Translations under genes and position numbers: made by a program | The notes under the pieces: model-generated | Database searches by the model: none | Seen by the model: the letters and a program-made list of their open reading frames with translations, nothing else | What the model was told of the DNA's origin: nothing | Assembly (NCBI GenBank): GCA_039190005.1 | Contig: JBCCYM010000051.1 | Location: 1-13,407, forward strand | DNA: 13,407 bases | Reading direction: 5' to 3' | DNA from: JBCCYM01 sp039190005 | GTDB lineage: Bacteria > Pseudomonadota > Gammaproteobacteria > UBA12402 | In this document: positions 1-6,743 of the stretch, piece by piece | Numbering within the stretch: position 1 is the first letter of the stretch | Layout: each line of letters opens with the position of its first letter

Positions 1-128
1 ATAAAGAATCTATAATTTTACGCGCATTTAACTAAAATGACACCCATTAGCGATGAATAGTTACTTTCTCATAAACAAGAATACCATTAAGATTTAGAGT
101 AATGTTGCAAGCCAAAACTTGTAGAAAA

Positions 129-1055
129 TCATTTAAACTTCGCCAAAATACCATCAAGCGCGTCATGGTTATGGTAATGAATAATCAATTTACCTTTGCC
201 TTTAGCGCTTTGTTGTATCACGACTTTGGTGCCAAATTTTTCTGATAGATTCTGTTGCAGATAACGAATATTAGGATCAACCGTTGTCACTGATGTCGTG
301 CCACGCGGTTTCAGATAACGTTTAACCAATTGCTCCGTCTCACGCACGGACAACGCTTTTTCCGCGACAATACATGCTGCCTCACTTTGAGCGCGATCAT
401 TCAGCGCCAATAACACCTTAGCGTGACCACTGTCAATAGCGCCACGTTCAACTAAAACACGCACATCATAATTCAAATTAAGCAAACGCAACATATTGGC
501 AACGGCTGAGCGCGAACGACCGATCGCTTCGGCAATCTGTAACTGGCTTAAAGAAAATTCATCAATCAAACGACGCAATGCTTGCGCTTCTTCAATAGGA
601 TTTAGATCTTCACGTTGGATATTTTCAATCAAACCCATCGCCAAGGCCGCCTGATCGGAAATCTCCTGCACCACCGCGGGAATTTCAGCTAAACCGGCAA
701 GTTTTGACGCGCGCCAGCGTCGCTCACCGGCAATGAGTTCGTAAACACCTTCCCCTCGAGGGCGTAACACCACCGGCTGAATTAAACCCTGCGCTTTTAT
801 TGAATCGGCGAGTTGTTGTAAAGCCTCTTCATCAAAAACCTGGCGCGGCTGATAAGCACTGGCTTTGATTGTATCAAGGGCAACATATCGCAACACCTTG
901 CCAACAGTTGTTTGATCATTACGCTGTGTTACCTGATCATCAGTATTACGCTGCTCAGTTTTATCGGCATGAATAGTAAAATTATTCAAACTGACGGCTT
1001 TCTGACTACTCGCCAATAATTCATCCAAGCGTTTACCTAAACCTCTTTTTGCCAT
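129..1055 (-). CDS. parB: Chromosome-partitioning protein ParB (Spo0J family)
   Basis: DNA-binding CTPase-type clamp that loads at parS sites and works with ParA to segregate the origin region. The N-terminus (AKRGLGKRLDELL) is the usual ParA-stimulating peptide. The ParB/Sulfiredoxin-like CTP-binding domain covers about residues 57-125, with the GERRWRA box at 110-116. It is followed by the ENIQREDLNPIEEA segment and a helix-turn-helix near 170-190 (QIAEAIGRSRSAVANML). The basic C-terminal part fits the dimerisation domain. At 308 residues it is slightly longer than many homologues, because the linker at residues 20-53 is long and polar. The ATG lies 1 bp after the parA stop, and an AAGG lies about 9 nt upstream inside the end of parA, so it is the last gene of rsmG-parA-parB. 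No parS-like CACGTG core was seen in the window. Identification is firm; the distinction from plasmid ParB rests on the rsmG-parA context. Confidence 0.96.
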   Translation of the reverse strand: MAKRGLGKRLDELLASSQKAVSLNNFTIHADKTEQRNTDDQVTQRNDQTTVGKVLRYVALDTIKASAYQPRQVFDEEALQQLADSIKAQGLIQPVVLRPRGEGVYELIAGERRWRASKLAGLAEIPAVVQEISDQAALAMGLIENIQREDLNPIEEAQALRRLIDEFSLSQLQIAEAIGRSRSAVANMLRLLNLNYDVRVLVERGAIDSGHAKVLLALNDRAQSEAACIVAEKALSVRETEQLVKRYLKPRGTTSVTTVDPNIRYLQQNLSEKFGTKVVIQQSAKGKGKLIIHYHNHDALDGILAKFK

Positions 1056-1056
1056 G

Positions 1057-1842
1057 TTAAGATACCTTCATTACCGGATTAGCCACACGCCGCATCACCT
1101 CACCGGCTAGGACAAGATACGCGGCTGTACCTTGAGAATGTTTGTCATAGTAATACACTGGTTCACCATGACTCGGCGCTTCAGCCAGTCTGATATTTCG
1201 CGGAATCACCGTGTTATAAAGACGTTCAGCAAAATGATGGATCAATTGTTTGGACACATCCTGGGTTAAGCGATTGCGCGGGTCATACATGGTACGCAAC
1301 ACACCTTCAATGTGTAATGATGGATTCATTGACTGTCGCACTTGCTCAATGGTTGACAATAATCCACTTAACCCTTCTAAAGCGTAATATTCACATTGTA
1401 CCGGTATCAAGACCGAATCAGCCGCGGTTAAGGCATTAATGGTCAACATATTCAGTGATGGCGGGCAATCAATAAGAATAAAGTCATAATTATCGCGTAT
1501 GGTCGCCAGCGCTTTCGCCAGACGCTGTTCACGATGGTCTAGCTGCACCAATTTCATCTCAGCCACCGCGAGATCGCTGTTTGCCGGCAACACATCATGC
1601 GCTTGTGTGCGTTTTATACAGGTGCTAGCGTCAGCTTCATCCAGCACAACATGATACGCGGAATGTTCAAGCTGATGTTTGTCTATACCACTGCCCATGG
1701 TAGCGTTGCCCTGAGGATCCAGATCGACTAACAAGACTTTCTGCTTATGTGGCGCCAGACACAAGGATGCCGCCAAATTAACGCAGCTGGTGGTTTTACC
1801 CACACCACCTTTTTGATTGGCAAGCGCAATAATTTTAGTCAC
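1057..1842 (-). CDS. parA: Chromosome-partitioning ATPase ParA (Soj)
   Basis: Deviant Walker-A ATPase that binds nucleoid DNA non-specifically and moves ParB-parS complexes. The deviant P-loop KGGVGKTT is at residues 11-18 with its signature lysine. The Walker-A' strand LLVDLDPQGN is at about 37-46 and the Walker-B-like FILIDCPPSLNML at about 120-133. At 261 residues with no N-terminal HTH domain, it is the short chromosomal (Soj) type rather than a plasmid P1-type ParA. The start is GTG (CAC on the plus strand at 1840-1842), 5 bp after the rsmG stop. A GAGG in the end of rsmG is rather far upstream (about 13 nt), so coupling to rsmG translation is plausible. It is followed directly by parB. 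Confidence 0.96.
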   Translation of the reverse strand: MTKIIALANQKGGVGKTTSCVNLAASLCLAPHKQKVLLVDLDPQGNATMGSGIDKHQLEHSAYHVVLDEADASTCIKRTQAHDVLPANSDLAVAEMKLVQLDHREQRLAKALATIRDNYDFILIDCPPSLNMLTINALTAADSVLIPVQCEYYALEGLSGLLSTIEQVRQSMNPSLHIEGVLRTMYDPRNRLTQDVSKQLIHHFAERLYNTVIPRNIRLAEAPSHGEPVYYYDKHSQGTAAYLVLAGEVMRRVANPVMKVS

Positions 1843-1847
1843 AGTGA

Positions 1848-2489
1848 TTATTTTTCCTCGTTAGACAACACCTGACGATAAATACGCAAGATATGTCGCT
1901 GTTCATCTAAGCCGGGCAAGCATAATGATTTCATCGTATACGCGTAGCCAGACGGCAACTGTTTAAGTTCTGCTGTCGGCGCTTTGCCTTTCATCAATAA
2001 AAACACACCCTGTTCATTGAGCAAATGCTCGGCAACAGCAATTGTTTTATCAATTGTAGCAAACGCACGAGTTATTATCATATCAAAGCCTGAGACTGGC
2101 TGCCAGTCCTGCACACGTTTGTGTATAATTTTTACATTATCCAAGGCCAGCCGCGCAACCACATGCTGACAAAAAAAGAGTTTTTTACGTTGACTGTCCA
2201 ATAAGGTAAATGTCATTTGCGGTTTAACAATCGCTAAAGGTATCCCCGGCAACCCCGCGCCGGTGCCAAGATCAAGCACAGCGTGGCCGGATAATTCCTC
2301 AGCAATTGCCAAGCTATCAAGAATATGGTGCGTAACCATTCTGTCCGGCTCGCGAATAGCGGTAAGATTATAATGACGATTCCACTTTGTCAGCATGACT
2401 AAATAATCCGCGAGCTGATGACACTGCTGATCATTTATCCAAGCGTCTGGTAGTAATTTCTTCAATAAACACGCAAACTTTTCTTTCAC
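1848..2489 (-). CDS. rsmG: 16S rRNA (guanine-527-N7)-methyltransferase RsmG (GidB)
   Basis: SAM-dependent enzyme that makes m7G527 in the 530 loop of 16S rRNA; in known bacteria its loss gives low-level streptomycin resistance. The 213-residue length is normal. The HHILDSL motif is at residues 54-60, the SAM-binding VLDLGTGAGLPG at 71-82, and the ITRAFA segment typical of the family lies further on. The start is GTG at 2489 with GAGAG 9 nt upstream; a perfect TATAAT lies on the minus strand at 2520-2525. It is the first gene of the rsmG-parA-parB operon. The usual upstream neighbour mnmG (gidA) is absent and is replaced by the divergent zinc module, so rsmG probably has its own promoter here. 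Confidence 0.96.
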   Translation of the reverse strand: MKEKFACLLKKLLPDAWINDQQCHQLADYLVMLTKWNRHYNLTAIREPDRMVTHHILDSLAIAEELSGHAVLDLGTGAGLPGIPLAIVKPQMTFTLLDSQRKKLFFCQHVVARLALDNVKIIHKRVQDWQPVSGFDMIITRAFATIDKTIAVAEHLLNEQGVFLLMKGKAPTAELKQLPSGYAYTMKSLCLPGLDEQRHILRIYRQVLSNEEK

Positions 2490-2519
2490 TGTATAGTTCT
2501 CTCAATCTTGGAATCGAAA

Positions 2520-2525
2520 ATTATA
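2520..2525 (-). promoter_or_regulatory. Probable -10 element of the rsmG-parA-parB promoter
   Basis: A perfect TATAAT is read on the minus strand, about 30 nt before the rsmG GTG. The best upstream -35 candidate is TTATCA (plus-strand TGATAA at 2545-2550), with a long 19-bp spacer, so only the -10 is convincing. The position between divergent operons, just before an operon head without mnmG, supports it. Confidence 0.4.
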
Positions 2526-2573
2526 GCGCTAATTAACAAAAACCTGATAAAAATAATTAGCATTTTTATTGAT

Positions 2574-2601
2574 TTGATTATTTGTTATGTTATAGTATAA
2601 C
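2574..2601 (+). promoter_or_regulatory. Predicted sigma-70 promoter of the zip-zur operon
   Basis: TTGATT at 2574-2579 is followed after 16 bp by TATAAC at 2596-2601, a reasonable -35/-10 pair placed 23 bp before the zip ATG. The -10 hexamer is the right half of the Zur-box palindrome, so a bound repressor would block RNA polymerase directly. Confidence 0.5.
2589..2601. promoter_or_regulatory. Zur-box operator (GTTATA-N-TATAAC)
   Basis: GTTATAGTATAAC is a perfect 6-1-6 inverted repeat. It matches the core of the gammaproteobacterial Zur consensus known from E. coli znu operators (GTTATANTATAAC). It lies 22 bp before the start codon of a ZIP metal transporter and overlaps the predicted -10. 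A Zur-type regulator is encoded downstream in the same unit. The inference is zinc-dependent repression of zip and zur together. The palindrome outside the 13-bp core is poor. Confidence 0.75.
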
Positions 2602-2623
2602 GAATAATGAATTGGAGAACAAT

Positions 2624-3382
2624 ATGACCTACTTATTCCATGTTAAAATGATCAGTTGTTTATTAATACTAATCACCGCTTTTGTCGCTGGACTCTACCC
2701 GTTTATCAAACGTATCCGCACACGCTCGAAACAAGACTTTCCCATTGGTGAATCGCTTGCCGCCGGTGTTTTCTTAGGCGCGGGTTTAATGCACATGCTC
2801 GGTGACGCGTCACAATCTTTTGACAGCCACGGTTTTGATTATCCAATGCCTTTCCTGCTTGCCGGCGCCACATTTTTACTGCTACTTTTTATGGAACATG
2901 TTGGTCGTGAAATCTATGAACATCGTTCAGAAACCAGTATCGCTTTCGCGGTATTAGCGGTCATCATGCTATCCATACACTCTTTCCTCGCCGGTGCCGC
3001 CTTAGGCTTGAGTAGCACCTTATCCGTTGTTATTGTGATATTATTAGCTATCATGGCACATAAATGGGCGGCCAGTTTCGCGCTGGCAGTTCAGTTAAAT
3101 AAAAGCGCCTTAAATATCGGTCTTAGTGTGATCCTGTTTTCACTTTTCACTATTACCACACCCTTAGGCATATTATTCGGCAATATTGTCATGCATCATT
3201 TTACTCATTATCCAATGCTCGCGCCGATTTTTAAAGCCTTAGCCGCCGGCACATTTTTATATCTGGGGACTTTGCACGGCCTGAAACAATCGGTTATGGT
3301 TGACAAATGCTGTGATTTGAAACGCTTTTATTTTGTCATTGCTGGTTTTGTAATTATGGCAATTGTTGCTATTTGGACTTAA
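2624..3382 (+). CDS. ZIP-family zinc/divalent-metal transporter
   Basis: Inner-membrane protein of the ZIP family that would import Zn2+ (possibly Fe2+ or Mn2+). The 252 residues hold about eight hydrophobic segments. A TM2-type GAGLMHMLGDA is at residues 52-62. The paired metal-site motifs are HSFLAGAALG in TM4 (H119) and HKWAASFALAVQL in TM5 (H146, K147), which resembles the eukaryotic ZIP1-3 branch more than E. coli ZupT. The cytoplasmic TM3-TM4 loop is short and lacks a His-rich tract. The glutamate often present in TM4 (HSxxEG) is alanine here. The chosen ATG has GGAG 6 nt upstream; a longer TTG reading from 2582 would run through the Zur operator and is rejected. It is followed 22 bp later by zur. 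The operator and partner make zinc the likeliest substrate. Confidence 0.9.
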   Translation: MTYLFHVKMISCLLILITAFVAGLYPFIKRIRTRSKQDFPIGESLAAGVFLGAGLMHMLGDASQSFDSHGFDYPMPFLLAGATFLLLLFMEHVGREIYEHRSETSIAFAVLAVIMLSIHSFLAGAALGLSSTLSVVIVILLAIMAHKWAASFALAVQLNKSALNIGLSVILFSLFTITTPLGILFGNIVMHHFTHYPMLAPIFKALAAGTFLYLGTLHGLKQSVMVDKCCDLKRFYFVIAGFVIMAIVAIWT

Positions 3383-3404
3383 TTTAATATAAAATAACTA
3401 TATT

Positions 3405-3863
3405 ATGACGCACAACCATCAACACTGCATCACAGACGCGCTGGAAACCGCTGAACAACTCTGCCAACAACGGCAATTACGTTTTACCAAATTACGCCGT
3501 CGTGTTTTAGAATTGATATGGACCAACCATAAACCAGTAGGCGCTTATCAACTGCTGAAAGCATTAAAAACAACCGATGACATGCCGGCGCCACCTACTG
3601 TGTATCGCGCGCTTGATTTTTTATTGCAACAGGGATTTATCCATCGCATTGCCTCACTAAACGCCTTTATTGGCTGCTGCTTCGCCGATCGTCAACATGT
3701 CAGTCAATTTCTAATTTGCAACCATTGTCATAACGCCACAGAACTGCATGATAAACGCATCAGTGGCCTGATCTATAAAAGCGCTCACGACCAGGATTTC
3801 AAGCCGCAACAACAGGTGTTAGAAGTTTTTGGACTATGCCATAGCTGCCAGTCCGCGCATTAA
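3405..3863 (+). CDS. zur: Zinc uptake regulator Zur (Fur family)
   Basis: Zn2+-responsive dimeric repressor of zinc-uptake genes. The 152-residue protein has the Fur-family winged helix (PPTVYRALDFLLQQGFIHRI, residues 63-82) followed by the dimerisation domain. The structural zinc site is seen as CxxC pairs at C105/C108 and C145/C148. H80, C91, H98 and E113 align, from my memory of E. coli Zur, with its regulatory site H77/C88/H96/E111. The match PPTVYRALDFLLxQGFxH is much closer to Zur than to Fur or PerR. The N-terminus is His-rich (MTHNHQH). The ATG is at 3405 with no clear Shine-Dalgarno sequence. Since it follows zip by 22 bp and the only visible promoter is the Zur-box promoter, it is probably autoregulated. 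Its stop codon forms the start of a bidirectional terminator. Confidence 0.93.
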   Translation: MTHNHQHCITDALETAEQLCQQRQLRFTKLRRRVLELIWTNHKPVGAYQLLKALKTTDDMPAPPTVYRALDFLLQQGFIHRIASLNAFIGCCFADRQHVSQFLICNHCHNATELHDKRISGLIYKSAHDQDFKPQQQVLEVFGLCHSCQSAH

Positions 3864-3902
3864 TCTTAAAAACCACAGTTGATTGACAAGCGATAGCGCA
3901 AT

Positions 3903-3919
3903 CCTTCGACAGGCTCAGG
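3903..3919 (+). repeat. Dispersed repeat unit CCTTCGACAGGCTCAGG (copy 1)
   Basis: A 17-bp unit in the loop of the zur/alr terminator. A truncated copy (AAGCTCAGG, 3926-3934) follows it, then a fuller copy at 3941. The same word recurs twice near 13185. It looks like a short REP-like intergenic repeat; the family name is not established here. Confidence 0.7.
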
Positions 3920-3940
3920 GCAAGCAAGCTCAGGGATCAG

Positions 3941-3957
3941 CCTTCGACGGGCTCAGG
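3941..3957 (+). repeat. Dispersed repeat unit CCTTCGACGGGCTCAGG (copy 2)
   Basis: Same orientation as the copy at 3903, with starts 38 bp apart and one difference (A to G). It lies in the same terminator loop. Confidence 0.7.
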
Positions 3958-3977
3958 CATCACTGCGGTTTTTAGGA

Positions 3978-5051
3978 TTATATAGGAATTACTGTCGATC
4001 CTTTAATACGCGTTAACAATTCATAAGGCGAGGTTTTCACATGACTAGCGACTTGTTCAACAGGCAGGCCAGGCCCCCATAGGGTAACACTGTCGCCAAC
4101 CTTAGCGGCAGGTTGTGGACGCAAGTCAATCCAGATGACATCCATAGCAATACCGACTGTGGTACAAATCGTATTACCAATCAACACCGGTAAAGGCATT
4201 GACGCGGGGACCAACGGATAGCCATGCCCATAACCGATGGCAACAATGCCGACTGGCATAGCTTCATCACAAATCCAAGCGCCATTGTAACCGAGTCTAT
4301 CGCCTTTTTTTTGCCAACGCACGGCAATAATACGTGAGCACACATGCATGACCGGTTTTAAATTAAAATCACTGCCATACTGCTTAGCATAAGGTGAAAC
4401 ACCATACAAGACAATACCAGGACGCAACCAATCATCCGCACAGAGTTGATTACTGAAAATCATACCTGACTTTGCCATACTTTTTTTACCAGGCAACCCT
4501 TTGACACAGTAATCGAATTGACCAAACTGCTTTTGAATGCTTTGATGATAATGACTATCTTTCCAAGCAATATGTGTCATTAAATTAATCGGCTGTTTAA
4601 TATGAGAGCAACGCAACAATTGTTCATAAACTTGTTCAAATTCACTGGGATCAAAACCAAAGCGGTTGAGACCGGTGTTGAGTTTTAACCATATCGTTAA
4701 AGGCTTTTTTGTCGGGGTATGACATAGCCATTCCAGTTGTTGTCGATTATAAATAACTAATTCACAATCTAACTCATCGAGCAGCGTTAAATTTTCACGG
4801 AAAATAACACCATTCATAAAAATAATAGTTTGCTTGATACCAGCTCGACGTAAAGCAACGGCCTCTTCTATGCCCGAGATACCAAAAGCATCTGCTTCAG
4901 TGAGTGTTTTAGCGCAGCGAATCAGACCGTGGCCATACGCATTTGATTTAATGACAGCAATAATCGGATTAGCTTTAGCACACTGTTTAATCTGAGCGAA
5001 ATTATGCTGTAAGGCATTAAGATCAATATCAACACTGCGCGGCAGTTTCAC
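3978..5051 (-). CDS. alr: Alanine racemase (PLP-dependent)
   Basis: Interconverts L- and D-alanine in the cytoplasm, giving D-Ala for peptidoglycan. The 357 residues are normal for the family. The PLP lysine is K35 in AVIKSNAYGHG. The phosphate/PLP region LKLNTGLNRFGF is at about 122-133, RPGI with the pyridine-contacting arginine is at 210-213, and the second catalytic residue is Y255 in GDRLGYNG. The usual ANSAG stretch reads AKSGM here (193-197), a mild divergence. The start is GTG at 5051, and its first bases overlap the dnaB TGA by 4 bp (GTGA), so translation is probably coupled to dnaB; dnaB-alr is a common gammaproteobacterial pair. It ends in the bidirectional terminator shared with zur. 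Confidence 0.96.
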   Translation of the reverse strand: MKLPRSVDIDLNALQHNFAQIKQCAKANPIIAVIKSNAYGHGLIRCAKTLTEADAFGISGIEEAVALRRAGIKQTIIFMNGVIFRENLTLLDELDCELVIYNRQQLEWLCHTPTKKPLTIWLKLNTGLNRFGFDPSEFEQVYEQLLRCSHIKQPINLMTHIAWKDSHYHQSIQKQFGQFDYCVKGLPGKKSMAKSGMIFSNQLCADDWLRPGIVLYGVSPYAKQYGSDFNLKPVMHVCSRIIAVRWQKKGDRLGYNGAWICDEAMPVGIVAIGYGHGYPLVPASMPLPVLIGNTICTTVGIAMDVIWIDLRPQPAAKVGDSVTLWGPGLPVEQVASHVKTSPYELLTRIKGSTVIPI

Positions 5052-6421
5052 TGCGCATTACCCCCGGCAGGGACATAACTTTTATTTTCAGCGGAATTTT
5101 CAAAACGCGTGTATTTACCCAGAAAGGTTAGACTGATTTTACCAATGGGTCCATTACGTTGCTTGCCGATAATGATTTCCGCTTTGCCTTTATCGGGGCT
5201 GTTATCATTATACACTTCGTCACGATAAATAAACATAATCAAATCAGCATCTTGTTCCAAACTGCCGGATTCTCGCAAATCAGACATCACCGGTCGCTTG
5301 TCAGCTCGTTGTTCTAAACTACGATTCAGCTGTGATAAGGCAATTAATGGGACATTGAGTTCTTTCGCCAATGATTTTAATGAACGCGAAATCTGAGCGA
5401 TTTCCGTTGCCCGGTTTTCAGAAGTATCGGCGATTTGCATGAGCTGTAAATAATCGACAATAATCAAACCAAGCTGGCCGTATTCACGCGCGGCACGACG
5501 GGCACGGGCGCGCAACTCCGTGGGATTCAGTGCCGGCGTATCGTCAATGAGCAGCGGCGCTTCTGATAACAGGGCGACGGTTGAGGTAATACGCGGCCAA
5601 TCATGATCTGTTAATTTACCCGTACGTAAATGGTGTTGATCAATGCGCCCCAACGATGAAATCATCCGTATGGCTAATTGTTCTGCCGGCATTTCCATAC
5701 TGAACACCAATACCGGTTTTTTTTCTTTAATGACGGTATGTTCAGCCAGGTTTAAGGAAAAAGCGGTTTTACCCATCGAGGGTCGTCCAGCGACAATAAT
5801 CAAATCAGCCGACTGTAGGCCAGCGGTCATATTATCTAAATCAATATAACCGGTAGCCATACCGGTAATCGCGCTGTTACTGTGAAATAAGGTATCAATG
5901 CGTTCAACTGCTTTTGCCAATACAGAACCAATCCGCTGCGGTCCAGTTGACAATGAGCTTTGCTCAGCGATAGCAAAGACTTTACGCTCCGCTTCGTCTA
6001 GCACTTCATGCGCGTCACGACCTTTCAGCTGTAAAGCGTTATCGGCAATATCATTGGCGGCGCGAATAAGCTGTCTCAGCACCGAACGCTCATGCACCAG
6101 TTCAGCGTAAGTGGCAATATTGGCAATACTCGGTGTATTATTGGCTAATTCAAATAGATACGTATCGCCACCTACTCGATCTAATTGCTGGCAATCTTTT
6201 AAGCGTTCAGCAACGGTCAGCACATCAAGCGGCTTATTTTTTTCAGCCAAATCGCTAAGCGCTTGAAAAATCATGCGATGTCCCGGATGATAAAAATCCT
6301 CAGACCTTAAACAGTCCGCCACTTTATCCCAAGCACTGTCTTCAATCATGATACCACCCAAGACGGACTGCTCTGCTTCTTGTGAGTATGGCGCTGTTTT
6401 TAAATCTGGATTTGGCATCAT
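5048..6421 (-). CDS. dnaB: Replicative DNA helicase DnaB
   Basis: Hexameric 5'-3' helicase that drives the replication fork and binds primase DnaG. It has the N-terminal DnaB domain at about residues 8-110 (PYSQEAEQSVLGGIM...). A linker leads to the RecA-like domain with Walker A GRPSMGKT (212-219), Walker B LIIVDYLQLM, and the DLRESGSLEQDAD and KQRNGPIG segments near the end. Its 457 residues are standard and no intein is present. Two adjacent ATGs (6419-6421 and 6416-6418) are possible starts; the ribosome-binding site is weak (AAGCGA). Its usual upstream neighbour rplI is not here; instead there is a 322-bp AT-rich gap with a hairpin at 6452-6473. It overlaps alr by 4 bp. Confidence 0.97.
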   Translation of the reverse strand: MMPNPDLKTAPYSQEAEQSVLGGIMIEDSAWDKVADCLRSEDFYHPGHRMIFQALSDLAEKNKPLDVLTVAERLKDCQQLDRVGGDTYLFELANNTPSIANIATYAELVHERSVLRQLIRAANDIADNALQLKGRDAHEVLDEAERKVFAIAEQSSLSTGPQRIGSVLAKAVERIDTLFHSNSAITGMATGYIDLDNMTAGLQSADLIIVAGRPSMGKTAFSLNLAEHTVIKEKKPVLVFSMEMPAEQLAIRMISSLGRIDQHHLRTGKLTDHDWPRITSTVALLSEAPLLIDDTPALNPTELRARARRAAREYGQLGLIIVDYLQLMQIADTSENRATEIAQISRSLKSLAKELNVPLIALSQLNRSLEQRADKRPVMSDLRESGSLEQDADLIMFIYRDEVYNDNSPDKGKAEIIIGKQRNGPIGKISLTFLGKYTRFENSAENKSYVPAGGNAQ

Positions 6422-6432
6422 ATTTCGCTTTG

Positions 6433-6438
6433 ATTATA
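6433..6438 (-). promoter_or_regulatory. Possible -10 element for dnaB-alr
   Basis: A perfect TATAAT is read on the minus strand 11 nt before the dnaB ATG. The matching -35 position falls inside the inverted repeat 6452-6473 and has no TTGACA-like hexamer. If it is used, the dnaB leader would be only a few nucleotides long. Confidence 0.3.
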
Positions 6439-6451
6439 TTGCTTTGGACAG

Positions 6452-6473
6452 CCATAAGCATCGCATGTTATGG
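6452..6473. repeat. Inverted repeat upstream of dnaB
   Basis: CCATAA-G-CAT-CGC-ATG-TTATGG pairs as nine base pairs with one bulged G and a three-base loop. It sits where the -35 of the dnaB promoter would be, with no T tract after it in the dnaB direction. An operator or leader structure is therefore likelier than a terminator. Confidence 0.4.
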
Positions 6474-6743
6474 TCAGCAAATCAAGTAGCCACATGATAA
6501 AATGCCATAATGAAACTATAAGCCACTTGGTATAATGGAGTTTTTAAAGTGTGTATAAGTGACAAGAAAAATGCACTAAACATAACCCAATGTCCGTCAA
6601 AATGCGAATTTGCTTGTTGAACTTGAAACTATTGAAATTAACAAGAGGACTCCTGCTGGCATTTCTTCTCCATCAATTTAATTAAAAAAACTAAATTATA
6701 CAGAAGCTAACCCATATAGGTGAATGCTATAATTTGTGTATGT

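Larger units (their letters stand above)
3861..3980. terminator. Bidirectional terminator between zur and alr with a long loop
   Basis: The arms TAATCTTAAAAACCACAGT (3861-3879) and ACTGCGGTTTTTAGGATTA (3962-3980) pair at 17 of 19 positions; the two differences are a G-T wobble on one strand or the other. The A5/T5 tracts flank a GC-containing CCxCAGT stem, so either transcript ends in a T tract. The first three bases are the zur TAA, and the last three are the reverse complement of the alr TAA. The 82-base loop is unusually long and carries the CCTTCGAC repeats. Confidence 0.65.
6422..6743. other. AT-rich intergenic region upstream of dnaB
   Basis: 322 bases with no convincing gene. It contains a minus-strand TATAAT (6433-6438) close to dnaB, the inverted repeat at 6452-6473, a plus-strand TATAAT at 6531-6536 without a good -35, and a 31-codon ATG reading at 6590-6685 without a ribosome-binding site. 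An overlapping plus frame (about 6586-6679) is also open and looks peptide-like, possibly a decayed gene piece. A T-run lies downstream of the exported-protein gene on the minus strand (6684-6691), but no strong hairpin precedes it. Confidence 0.6.

Noticed and set aside
1..128. Gene, terminator or parS site downstream of parB
   Set aside because: Only a weak GCAAG/CTTGT hairpin and an isolated TATAAT (11-16) are seen; no CACGTG-centred parS palindrome and no reading frame of note.
912..953. Short imperfect direct repeat inside parB (TGATCAT...TTACGCTG twice)
   Set aside because: It lies in the variable polar linker of ParB and keeps the frame; local duplication in a disordered linker is the simplest explanation.
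2582..2623. TTG-initiated N-terminal extension of the ZIP transporter
   Set aside because: It reads through the -10 and the Zur operator, has no ribosome-binding site, and the ATG at 2624 has GGAG at good spacing.
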